Shown here: positions 1-6,278 of the stretch, piece by piece
Numbering within the stretch: position 1 is the first letter of the stretch
How the letters are laid out: each line of letters starts with the position of its first letter
Assembly (NCBI GenBank): GCA_900550065.1
Contig: URQR01000040.1
Coordinates: forward strand, 1-12,811
Direction of reading: 5' to 3'
Source of the DNA: an uncultured Eubacteriales bacterium
Lineage (GTDB): Bacteria; Bacillota; Clostridia; UBA1381; UMGS1253
DNA length: 12,811 nt
Made by a program: the position numbers and the translations under genes
The notes under the pieces: generated by a model
What the model saw: only the letters and a program-made list of their open reading frames with translations
Told to the model about the DNA's origin: nothing
Database searches by the model: none

Positions 1-902
1 GAAGCAGCTTCAATTGTTAATAAAATTTTATCTTCTGTATTTGAATCTACCTTATAATAACCACTCACATAAAGGCCAATCAAATCCTTGGCCTTATCAG
101 AGGTTATTATATTCTTGTAAACAAAAACATCAGACTGATTCCCAAACTCTAAAAGTAATTCACCCTCATCGACATTGCCCGCCGTACCGAGCGCGCCGTC
201 CACTTCTGTTACCATATAGTTGTTGTATTTTGTAACCTTGAGCATATCCTTTAAAAGCGTCTTATTTACCTGCACCATAGAGCCGCCTGTAGAGCGTTCC
301 ATCAGCTGAATTTCTAACGAATTAAACACCAGCTGCGCAACTAAACCTCGCGGCGCGGGACTGCTCGTCGGCGATATAACCGCATTCTGCGTTAGGCCAA
401 TATCATTCGCCTCTGCAATATATCCATTCGGCCATCCGCCCTTATCATTTGCGGCCATCTCGCGGCCTAATGTACATACGATCATCTTTACGGCCTGCTC
501 ATATGTAATCGGAGCGTCAGGCGCAAACGTACCGTCGCCCATACCAAGAATAATATTTTTGTCATAGGCAATTCTAACATAGCCAGTCGCCCAGTGATTC
601 ACACCATTTGTTGTCATGTCAGAAAAAATATCTGCCGAAGATGCGCTTGCCGCAATTGACTCCATACCGAGTGCCCTTGTAATAACAGCCGCAAACTCAG
701 CCCTTGTAATCGTATCGTTTGGGCGAAAACTGCCATCCTCATAGCCTACCAATAATCCAAGCGACACCATAGATGATATCGCTTCCTTGTATGGCGAATT
801 ATCAGGTACATCTACAAACGTTGCCGAAAATCCATTCACGGAAAAGGCAACCATCATAATCAACGCAAGTGATAACGCCAACAACTTTTTTGAAAGCTGC
901 AT
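1..902 (-). CDS. SLH-domain surface protein, N-terminal 300 residues (3' end cut by window edge)
   Basis: Reading leftward from the ATG at 902-900, the frame stays open for 300 codons to the window edge, so only the N-terminal part is visible. Residues 1 to about 27 form a signal peptide (MQLSKK, a hydrophobic stretch, then FSA before the mature TFVDVPD). Three S-layer-homology repeats follow: about 29-80 (with the TITRAE motif), 92-150 (PITYEQ in its place) and a degenerate one at about 154-200 (SSPAPRG). SLH repeats typically bind pyruvylated secondary wall polymers and hold proteins on the Gram-positive surface. Downstream of the repeats, the segment around residues 273-299 (DLIG, then aromatic and LLTIEA) resembles the complete SLH protein encoded just upstream, so the two are paralogs beyond the anchor. 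The start is supported by AGGAGGA 8 nt upstream and a near-perfect promoter. The downstream function is unknown. Confidence 0.9.
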   Translation of the reverse strand, partial: MQLSKKLLALSLALIMMVAFSVNGFSATFVDVPDNSPYKEAISSMVSLGLLVGYEDGSFRPNDTITRAEFAAVITRALGMESIAASASSADIFSDMTTNGVNHWATGYVRIAYDKNIILGMGDGTFAPDAPITYEQAVKMIVCTLGREMAANDKGGWPNGYIAEANDIGLTQNAVISPTSSPAPRGLVAQLVFNSLEIQLMERSTGGSMVQVNKTLLKDMLKVTKYNNYMVTEVDGALGTAGNVDEGELLLEFGNQSDVFVYKNIITSDKAKDLIGLYVSGYYKVDSNTEDKILLTIEAA

Positions 903-910
903 AACTTGTT

Positions 911-917
911 TCCTCCT
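911..917 (-). promoter_or_regulatory. Ribosome binding site of the left-edge SLH gene
   Basis: On the minus strand this reads AGGAGGA, 8 nt before the ATG at 902-900. It fixes the start of a gene whose 3' end lies outside the window. Confidence 0.85.
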
Positions 918-956
918 AATGTTCTGTTTGTGGTTGTACAAACTATCTTAGTTATT

Positions 957-985
957 ACTATAGCACGAAAGGTAATTTACGTCAA
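957..985 (-). promoter_or_regulatory. SigA-type promoter of the left-edge SLH gene
   Basis: On the minus strand the -35 box is TTGACG (985-980) and the -10 box is TATAGT (962-957), separated by exactly 17 bp. A TGC before the -10 gives an extended -10 element. Transcription would start near 950, leaving a leader of about 48 nt. The leader contains a small hairpin (arms 926-931 and 938-943). Because a terminator lies just upstream at 1037-1065, the gene is probably transcribed separately from its upstream paralog. Confidence 0.85.
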
Positions 986-1036
986 GAAATATTACAGTTT
1001 GGCTATGTTACATTTACCTTACAGCCAATACGCAAT

Positions 1037-1065
1037 AAAAAAAACCGGCGCCGATTGGCGCCGGT
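1037..1065 (-). terminator. Intrinsic terminator of the 1035-aa SLH gene
   Basis: A perfect 9-bp inverted repeat (ACCGGCGCC at 1044-1052, GGCGCCGGT at 1057-1065) encloses a 4-nt loop. Read on the minus strand it is followed by a run of seven to eight U (1044-1037). It begins 18 nt after the stop codon at 1086-1084. The plus-strand side carries a shorter T run, so weak bidirectional activity is possible. Confidence 0.95.
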
Positions 1066-1083
1066 AATTTTTAATTATGACAA

Positions 1084-4000
1084 TTATCTCTTGTAACGAA
1101 CATAGATAACATCTGTAACTACATCATTGTAAATTCTTACAAATGCATAGTTCATGTTTTCCGGTTTCGAAGTGATAAAGTCAACATCTTCACTCTTTTC
1201 AGGCGATACAAAGTTGGAAGCAGTAATTGTATCCTTCGTGCTCTCCTGAAGCTGCTTTAACTCAGCCATTGCCGGATTGTAATAGATAACGTTAGCCGTT
1301 TCCGGAACAACTACAGCCTGCGAATTGCTAAACTTACCTGTTTCGTCAAGCAATGTAACTCTCAGACCACCATTCTTCGTGTCTGCCGTCTTACCAACAT
1401 AACCGAAGTATACCTGATTGTCCTTCTCGTGTTCGCCGCTCTCGCCTAAGAACTCATACTCATCCGCTACCTCACTGTTAGAAAGATCAATGTAGCTACT
1501 CAGGTCTGCGCCAAACGGAATCTGTGTAGCACCAGGTGAGAAGATTTTCGCAATGCTGTCTACTCTACCCTTATCGTTTGTCGCATAGATAAATGCGTCG
1601 CCCTTCTTCATCGCAGTTACTTCATCCATTCTCTCTGCTACCATAGGCGTCTCAGCACGCTTACCGTTCTGCCAGTATGTTACGAGATATACATCGTCGC
1701 CGTTATCCTTAGCCAGCGTATACTTCTCGAATACAGCCAGATCCGAACCAAGCGTAGGTTCAATGTTCAGAATGAGCGCTGCTGTGATACCGTCATCCGA
1801 CTTCATGAAGAAGTACGGCTTATACAAATTGCCATCCTTCAGGTCAGCAATTGTCTTAACCTGGAAGTCGTCAATGGTTGCATCTGCTTTATTGCTTACA
1901 AAGAAGATTACCGCGTTATCCGCCATGTTGCTGCTGGTGTTCTTGAACTGGCTCAGCGAAGCTTTCCACTCAACATCTCCGTTTGTGGTTCCCTTATAGC
2001 CAAACTCGTCCATATCTCTGTTCGAGTTAGCCAGTGTAATCTCTGTCAGTCTGTCATCGCTTGCTGTATACGTTACAAACTTATCAGCATCCTTATTGCC
2101 TGTCAACTTATATGCAGGCTTAAGTGCAAATTGGCCCTCTACCAGCGTGTTAATGAACACTGCCGGTGTCAAAGCTGTGTTAGAAGCACCCTCAAAGATA
2201 TCGCTTGCATTTACACCAGCATCTGCAGCACCTTCTACTGCAACACCGAAAATCGACGCGATATCAGCCCATGTGTACTGCGTATCCAAAGAATTCTTGT
2301 ATACTTTGTTGATTCTAACCTTATCCGCAATACGGTAGCTTACATCTTGACTGTCCTTCGTGAACATTCTGATGTAGTTCTCACCTTCGAATGTACCCGT
2401 ACCAGTTCTGTACAGATATGCAAAGTTGCCATTCGATACGGATGAAACATCATAATAAGCAATTCTGCCTTCAGCGTCGAGGTAGAACTTACCCTCGTCC
2501 TCAAGATCCGGAAGTCTAAGACTTCTAAAGCCCTGTGTAATCTCATATTCTTCGCCATTGATTACAACATACTCTTCAGCTTCATTTTTCTCTGTTACAG
2601 CGCCTTCTACAACATTTCTTGTAACAATGATGTCAAAGTACGTCGGCTCTTCCCAGCTATTTGTAGCAATCGTCAATACATCGTACTGCTGCAGGTCTTT
2701 TATATCAATTGCCTTGCCGTCCAATGTAATCGAATACTCTTTCAATTCCGGATACTCATCAGTCGTAAGCGTAATGTATGACGCATCCATTGTCTTATCG
2801 CTGAAGAAAGTAACCATCTTAAGCGAATCATTTACTCTGTTAACAATTGCAACGTCATAAGCTGTTACACGAATCAAATCGTAATCGCCATCGTTGCCCG
2901 TGTCAACTAATGTTACACTACCTCTTTCCGGAACGATCGCCTCAATAACAGCATCCGCATCCGTAATATCATATTTCTGCGTTTCTTCGTTCCAATACTT
3001 TTCTTTTACTGCCGCAAATCTGTCAGCGAGCGTCTCAGACTTCGCATTGTTCCAGATAACATCAACAGACGACGCAAGGTCAACCGTTGTGATTCTCGTA
3101 TCTGTGTCTCTGTCATTCCAGTAAGAGAACTGCGTCAGCGACGGAAGATCATTTGTGCGTACGCCGGAATCCTTGGAAGAATCATAAGCCTGCGATACGT
3201 CAGAAAGTACGATCTCTACATTCTTAACGCTCTTGCGCGCAATTGCAACAAGTGCATAGTCGCCACCGTCTGTCTCCTGGAAGTACATTACGCACTCATA
3301 ACCGATCAGGTCAGCTGCGTCCGTACCAGTAGCATCAACGTTAATTAATCTGTAATAATCAACGATGTTGTTTTTGTCTGCATCAACCGGAGAAGCGTTC
3401 AAAACGTTTTCTACGTCAATCTTCAGCGTCTTTGTGATGTTTACGTCAACAAAACCGTCTTTCTTATTCGTGTTCTGCTTGTAGCTGTCTGTTACCTTAC
3501 CTTCAACTTTGTAAGTCTTATGTCTCTCTGTCAGAAGGGATTTGAACGCCTTTGTGCCTGTGCCGTCCATCTTCTCCCATACAGACTCTGTACCATAAGT
3601 TGTTCTCTCCATGATCGGAGCGTTCATTGCGTTGTTTACGAGAACCGCAACTGTGCTTCTCGGAGCCGGGTCAGAACCCTTTGTGATCGAAACGCCCTTC
3701 GTTACGTCAACGTCAGCAGCAGCGAACAGGTAACCCGTCGGGTAACCGCCGTTCTGCTCTGCAACATATGTATAGTTGAGCGCAGCCATAATGAGCTTTA
3801 CTACCTGCTCGTACGTTACCGGATCTTCCGGACCAAACGTCGTAGCATCATAGCCATCGATGTAGCCGAGCTGCTGTGCATAAGCGATATAACCGCCTGC
3901 CCAGTGGTCAGCTGCTACGTCAGCAAACTTTGTAGCTGTCGGCGCTAATTCACCAGATTTAACCATTGTGCAAAGAATCTTTGCCATTTCAGCTCTGGTA

Positions 4001-4191
4001 ATCGTAGCGTCAGGATTAAAGTTACCATTTTCGTCGCCCTGAAGAATCTTAAGAGCAGACAGAGTTTTTACTGCTTCAGCATATGTAGCGTCGTCTGCAA
4101 CGTCAGGATAACCTGTAGAAGCAGTTGCAACCAAGCCAAAGACCATGGTGCAAGCCAATACTAATGCCAAAACCTTTTTGAGATTTTTCAT
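1084..4191 (-). CDS. Secreted SLH-domain protein, probable S-layer-type surface protein (1035 aa)
   Basis: The protein opens with a signal peptide (MKNLKK, a hydrophobic core ending VATA before STGYPDV). Three SLH repeats follow at about 28-79 (TITRAE), 89-140 (PVTYEQ) and a degenerate 148-193 (DPAPRST). These would anchor the mature protein to wall polymer. The remaining 840 or so residues are acidic, rich in Thr, Asp and Val, and show no catalytic motif, LPxTG sorting signal or C-terminal membrane helix that I recognise. They look like the extracellular body of an S-layer or related structural protein. I chose the ATG at 4191-4189 because a signal peptide begins there and GGGAGGA lies 9 nt upstream; the frame extends to 4263, but that would put 24 non-signal residues in front. 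A strong promoter, a long structured leader and a strong terminator suggest high expression as a single-gene unit. The SLH assignment is firm; a role as the main S-layer protein is inference. Confidence 0.92.
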   Translation of the reverse strand: MKNLKKVLALVLACTMVFGLVATASTGYPDVADDATYAEAVKTLSALKILQGDENGNFNPDATITRAEMAKILCTMVKSGELAPTATKFADVAADHWAGGYIAYAQQLGYIDGYDATTFGPEDPVTYEQVVKLIMAALNYTYVAEQNGGYPTGYLFAAADVDVTKGVSITKGSDPAPRSTVAVLVNNAMNAPIMERTTYGTESVWEKMDGTGTKAFKSLLTERHKTYKVEGKVTDSYKQNTNKKDGFVDVNITKTLKIDVENVLNASPVDADKNNIVDYYRLINVDATGTDAADLIGYECVMYFQETDGGDYALVAIARKSVKNVEIVLSDVSQAYDSSKDSGVRTNDLPSLTQFSYWNDRDTDTRITTVDLASSVDVIWNNAKSETLADRFAAVKEKYWNEETQKYDITDADAVIEAIVPERGSVTLVDTGNDGDYDLIRVTAYDVAIVNRVNDSLKMVTFFSDKTMDASYITLTTDEYPELKEYSITLDGKAIDIKDLQQYDVLTIATNSWEEPTYFDIIVTRNVVEGAVTEKNEAEEYVVINGEEYEITQGFRSLRLPDLEDEGKFYLDAEGRIAYYDVSSVSNGNFAYLYRTGTGTFEGENYIRMFTKDSQDVSYRIADKVRINKVYKNSLDTQYTWADIASIFGVAVEGAADAGVNASDIFEGASNTALTPAVFINTLVEGQFALKPAYKLTGNKDADKFVTYTASDDRLTEITLANSNRDMDEFGYKGTTNGDVEWKASLSQFKNTSSNMADNAVIFFVSNKADATIDDFQVKTIADLKDGNLYKPYFFMKSDDGITAALILNIEPTLGSDLAVFEKYTLAKDNGDDVYLVTYWQNGKRAETPMVAERMDEVTAMKKGDAFIYATNDKGRVDSIAKIFSPGATQIPFGADLSSYIDLSNSEVADEYEFLGESGEHEKDNQVYFGYVGKTADTKNGGLRVTLLDETGKFSNSQAVVVPETANVIYYNPAMAELKQLQESTKDTITASNFVSPEKSEDVDFITSKPENMNYAFVRIYNDVVTDVIYVRYKR

Positions 4192-4200
4192 AGTCTCAAA

Positions 4201-4207
4201 TCCTCCC
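4201..4207 (-). promoter_or_regulatory. Ribosome binding site deciding the SLH protein start
   Basis: GGGAGGA on the minus strand sits 9 nt before the ATG at 4191. No comparable site lies before the longer open frame at 4263, which supports the shorter start. Confidence 0.85.
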
Positions 4208-4230
4208 TTATAATAATTTTTTTGGTTTAC

Positions 4231-4271
4231 GAAAGAGTTTGTGTTGAAGCAGGCCGCGGCCACCCTCTTTC
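4231..4271 (-). promoter_or_regulatory. Hairpin in the 5' leader of the SLH gene
   Basis: Arms GAAAGAG (4231-4237) and CTCTTTC (4265-4271) are perfectly complementary over 7 bp. GTG/CAC (4241-4243 with 4261-4263) adds a further 3 bp inside. The loop contains the palindrome GGCCGCGGCC (4252-4261), which could instead pair with itself. The hairpin sits in the leader of about 126 nt, between the promoter and the ribosome binding site. Leaders of abundant S-layer mRNAs are often long and stabilising; a similar role here is inference. I do not recognise a known riboswitch. Confidence 0.5.
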
Positions 4272-4293
4272 ATATGCGGCCCGCCCGGCGGCA

Positions 4294-4308
4294 GTTAAGG
4301 CACTTAAC
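4294..4308 (-). promoter_or_regulatory. Short hairpin near the 5' end of the SLH leader
   Basis: GTTAAG (4294-4299) and CTTAAC (4303-4308) form a 6-bp stem around a 3-nt loop, within about 25 nt of the predicted transcription start. A 5'-terminal stem of this kind can slow mRNA decay; that role is inferred. Confidence 0.4.
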
Positions 4309-4315
4309 CACCATC

Positions 4316-4357
4316 CTGCATTGATTATACCATCCCAATTTTCGCTCGTCAATGCAG
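4316..4357. repeat. 9-bp inverted repeat spanning the SLH gene promoter
   Basis: CTGCATTGA (4316-4324) and TCAATGCAG (4349-4357) are perfect reverse complements with 24 bp between them. One arm overlaps the -35 box and the other abuts the -10 box and the start region. The arm centres are 33 bp apart, about three helical turns, as expected for an operator on one DNA face. No regulator gene is visible here. Confidence 0.5.
4324..4352 (-). promoter_or_regulatory. SigA-type promoter of the 1035-aa SLH gene
   Basis: On the minus strand the -35 box is TTGACG (4352-4347) and the -10 box is a perfect TATAAT (4329-4324), with a 17-bp spacer. TGG just before the -10 supplies an extended -10. Transcription would start near 4317. 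The left-edge SLH gene has the same architecture, so the two genes may be expressed alike. Confidence 0.92.
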
Positions 4358-4380
4358 TTTTGACAGATGTAATACAACTG

Positions 4381-4407
4381 TAAAATTAGTAATATTGCTG
4401 TATTACT
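4381..4407 (-). terminator. Weak candidate terminator after pyrG
   Basis: AGTAATA (4388-4394) and TATTACT (4401-4407) form an AT-rich 7-bp stem with a 6-nt loop, starting 13 nt after the pyrG stop. It is followed on the minus strand only by the short U run of AATTTTA. The stem is weak, and a third related element, GTAATAC at 4369-4375, could pair with one arm instead. Some readthrough from pyrG into the SLH gene is therefore possible. Confidence 0.35.
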
Positions 4408-4419
4408 CCTGTCTTTTGT

Positions 4420-6018
4420 TTATTTTAAACACGCCTGCACAAACGCATTTATGAGTTTGTGCGGACGATTGGGACGCGACTTAAATTGCGGGTGGAAAAT
4501 AACGCCCACAAAAAACTTCTGCGCCGGCAGCTCAACTGCATCTGCAAATCCGCCCTCCGACGAGATTCCAGACACGGCCATACCGCCTTCCTCCAACTGT
4601 GCCACATAACGCGGATTGACCTCGTACTGATGCCAATGCCGCTCTGTGATGGTTGTTTCCTTATATATATCAAAGAGCTTCGTGCCCTGCGATACCTGTG
4701 TTTTACGCGCACCCTTGCGCATCTGCGCCTTCTTTTCACATTCCACAGCCTCATTTTCAAGCGGCGCAAAAATTACATCATGTACTGCATCTATATTAAA
4801 CTCCTCGGATTCTGCGTCTTCAATCCCACAGACATTACGTGCAAACTCTAAAACCGCGGTCTCCATGCCGAGGCCGATTCCTAAAAACGCAATATCATTT
4901 TCCCGTGCGTACTTTGCCGCCAGAAGCTGACCCTCCGCGCCGTCAAAGCCAAATCCGCCGGGGCTTACGATTCCGTCTACGCCGCCCAGCAACTCCGCCA
5001 CGTTTTCCGCTGTTACATCGTGCGCGTCCACCCACTTGATATGTACCCGCGCCTTGTTGGCTATACCAGCGTGCAGCAGCGACTCATATACACTTAAGTA
5101 CGAATCGTGCAGCTCAGCGTCCTTTCCGACAATCGCAACCGTCGTTTCCCGGACAGGGTTTTTAAACGCATCAACCAGCGCGCGCCACTCCGCCAAGTCC
5201 GCCCCGCCGCAGCTGAGCGACAGCTTTTCACAGACAATCTGCGATAGTCCTTCCTGTTCAAAAATCAACGGGATTTCATATATCGTGTCAGCCGTAATGT
5301 TTTGAATCACCGCGTCGGGTGTAATATTACAAAACAGTGCGAGTTTCTTCTTAATTTCATCATTAATCGGCTTTTCCGTCCGGCACACGACCACATCCGG
5401 CTGTATCCCAATGCTCAGCAAATCCTTCACGCTGTGCTGTACCGGCTTTGTCTTCAACTCATTGGAAGCAGTTAAATACGGAATCAGCGCAACCTGCACA
5501 TACAGGCAATTTTCACGCCCAACTTCGCTCGCCACTTGGCGAATCGCCTCTAAAAACGGCATACTCTCCATATCGCCGACTGTACCGCCGATTTCTGTGA
5601 TAACAACGTCCGTCTTTTTCTCGTCGCCAACGCGGTAAATCCGCTTTTTAATCTCGTCGGTGATGTGCGGAATAATCTGTACCGTGCCGCCGCCATAGTC
5701 GCCGGCCCGCTCGTTCGAGATAACGTTCCAATAAATCCGGCCCGCCGTCGTGTTCGAATCCTTCGTCAGGTTCTCGTCCGCAAAGCGCTCATAGTGCCCG
5801 ATATCAAGGTCGGTCTCCGCGCCGTCCTCCGTCACGAACACCTCGCCGTGCTGAATCGGACTCATATGGCCCGGGCTGATATTAATATATGGGTCAAGCT
5901 TCTGCATGGTGACGCGAAGGCCCCTCGCCTTTAAAAGCCTGCCGAGCGACGCAACGGTTATCCCTTTGCCGAGGCCGGACACCACACCGCCTGTAACGAA
6001 AATATACTTTACTGCCAC
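4420..6018 (-). CDS. pyrG: CTP synthase with a degenerate glutaminase site (532 aa)
   Basis: CTP synthase makes CTP from UTP, ATP and a nitrogen donor in the cytosol. The N-terminal synthase domain (about 1-265) is well preserved: P-loop GGVVSGLGKG at 10-19 with Lys18, Lys40 in QKLDPYIN, Asp72 in GAETDLD and Glu142 in ITEIGGTVGD. The C-terminal class I glutaminase domain (about 290-530) keeps the fold signatures GGFG (354-357), EFARNV and FHP, but lacks key residues. The usual Cys nucleophile of GICLGMQ is Gly382 in GIGLGME. The triad Glu of HPEF is Gln511, beside retained His509. The arginines of RHRHRYE are Trp462 and Gln464. The frame is intact and of normal family length, so it is not a pseudogene. 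The start is GTG at 6018-6016, with an in-frame stop three codons upstream and AAGGA about 11 nt upstream. It has its own promoter after the rpoC terminator. Ammonia-only CTP synthesis is predicted, not shown. Confidence 0.97.
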   Translation of the reverse strand: MAVKYIFVTGGVVSGLGKGITVASLGRLLKARGLRVTMQKLDPYINISPGHMSPIQHGEVFVTEDGAETDLDIGHYERFADENLTKDSNTTAGRIYWNVISNERAGDYGGGTVQIIPHITDEIKKRIYRVGDEKKTDVVITEIGGTVGDMESMPFLEAIRQVASEVGRENCLYVQVALIPYLTASNELKTKPVQHSVKDLLSIGIQPDVVVCRTEKPINDEIKKKLALFCNITPDAVIQNITADTIYEIPLIFEQEGLSQIVCEKLSLSCGGADLAEWRALVDAFKNPVRETTVAIVGKDAELHDSYLSVYESLLHAGIANKARVHIKWVDAHDVTAENVAELLGGVDGIVSPGGFGFDGAEGQLLAAKYARENDIAFLGIGLGMETAVLEFARNVCGIEDAESEEFNIDAVHDVIFAPLENEAVECEKKAQMRKGARKTQVSQGTKLFDIYKETTITERHWHQYEVNPRYVAQLEEGGMAVSGISSEGGFADAVELPAQKFFVGVIFHPQFKSRPNRPHKLINAFVQACLK

Positions 6019-6056
6019 GAGCTCTCAATCCTTTGTTGTAATCTTCCGTAAGTGAC

Positions 6057-6067
6057 TTTTGCAAATA
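6057..6067. repeat. TTTTGCAAATA repeat, copy 1 (start region of pyrG transcript)
   Basis: This 11-bp sequence recurs identically at 6141-6151, exactly 84 bp away (eight helical turns). Copy 1 overlaps the predicted first transcribed bases of pyrG. Confidence 0.4.
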
Positions 6068-6075
6068 CCTAATTT

Positions 6076-6104
6076 ATTTTATACTTACAAATCCGCATTG
6101 TCAA
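6076..6104 (-). promoter_or_regulatory. SigA-type promoter of pyrG
   Basis: On the minus strand a perfect -35 box TTGACA (6104-6099) is followed after 17 bp by TAAAAT (6081-6076). An overlapping TATAAA lies 2 bp closer, at a less favourable spacing. The predicted start is near 6070-6068, giving a leader of about 50 nt. The start region lacks the GGGC initiation run and leader terminator that mediate CTP-dependent control of pyrG in Bacillus subtilis, so that mechanism is unlikely here. Confidence 0.85.
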
Positions 6105-6140
6105 GGATTTTTTGCCCAAAAGAGTGAAATTGTTTGTTAA

Positions 6141-6168
6141 TTTTGCAAATAAAATATAAATTATTTGC
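6141..6168. repeat. Upstream TTTTGCAAATA copy within an 8-bp inverted repeat
   Basis: TTTTGCAAATA (6141-6151) overlaps the arm GCAAATAA (6145-6152), which pairs with TTATTTGC (6161-6168) across 8 bp. The inverted repeat lies about 40-65 bp upstream of the pyrG -35 box, after the rpoC terminator. It could be a regulator site for pyrG. The surroundings are very AT-rich, so chance cannot be excluded. Confidence 0.4.
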
Positions 6169-6220
6169 TTTTTGCCGATTTTTCACAACAGCTTTTCCGC
6201 CACCAGCTTAAAACAAAGCG

Positions 6221-6249
6221 AAAAACCGCCCGTTAAACAGGCGGTCTTT
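6221..6249 (-). terminator. Intrinsic terminator of the rpoBC transcript
   Basis: Read on the minus strand, ACCGCCUG and CGGGCGGU (6245-6238 and 6232-6225) form an 8-bp stem with a UUUAA loop, followed by UUUUU (6225-6221). Flanking A and U residues can lengthen the stem. It begins about 30 nt after the rpoC stop codon and ends the polymerase operon before pyrG. Confidence 0.93.
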
Positions 6250-6278
6250 CCAGACGCAAGCCCTTCAGCCTGCGTATT

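Noticed and set aside
999..1028. TTGGCT/AGCCAA inverted repeat upstream of the left-edge SLH promoter
   Set aside because: Only 6 bp of each arm match, across an 18-bp spacer, and there is no similar site at the other SLH promoter; chance is a sufficient explanation.
4192..4263. 24-residue N-terminal extension of the SLH protein
   Set aside because: It would displace the signal peptide from the N-terminus, and no ribosome binding site precedes it; the site at 4201-4207 lies inside it.
4192..4317. Known riboswitch or T-box in the SLH leader
   Set aside because: There is no recognisable T-box, SAM, c-di-GMP or other conserved core sequence and no leader terminator; only generic hairpins are seen.
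4420..6018. pyrG as a decaying pseudogene
   Set aside because: The frame is intact at normal family length with promoter and start signals, and the synthase domain is conserved. The changes are confined to glutaminase active-site positions, which fits loss of one activity better than general decay.
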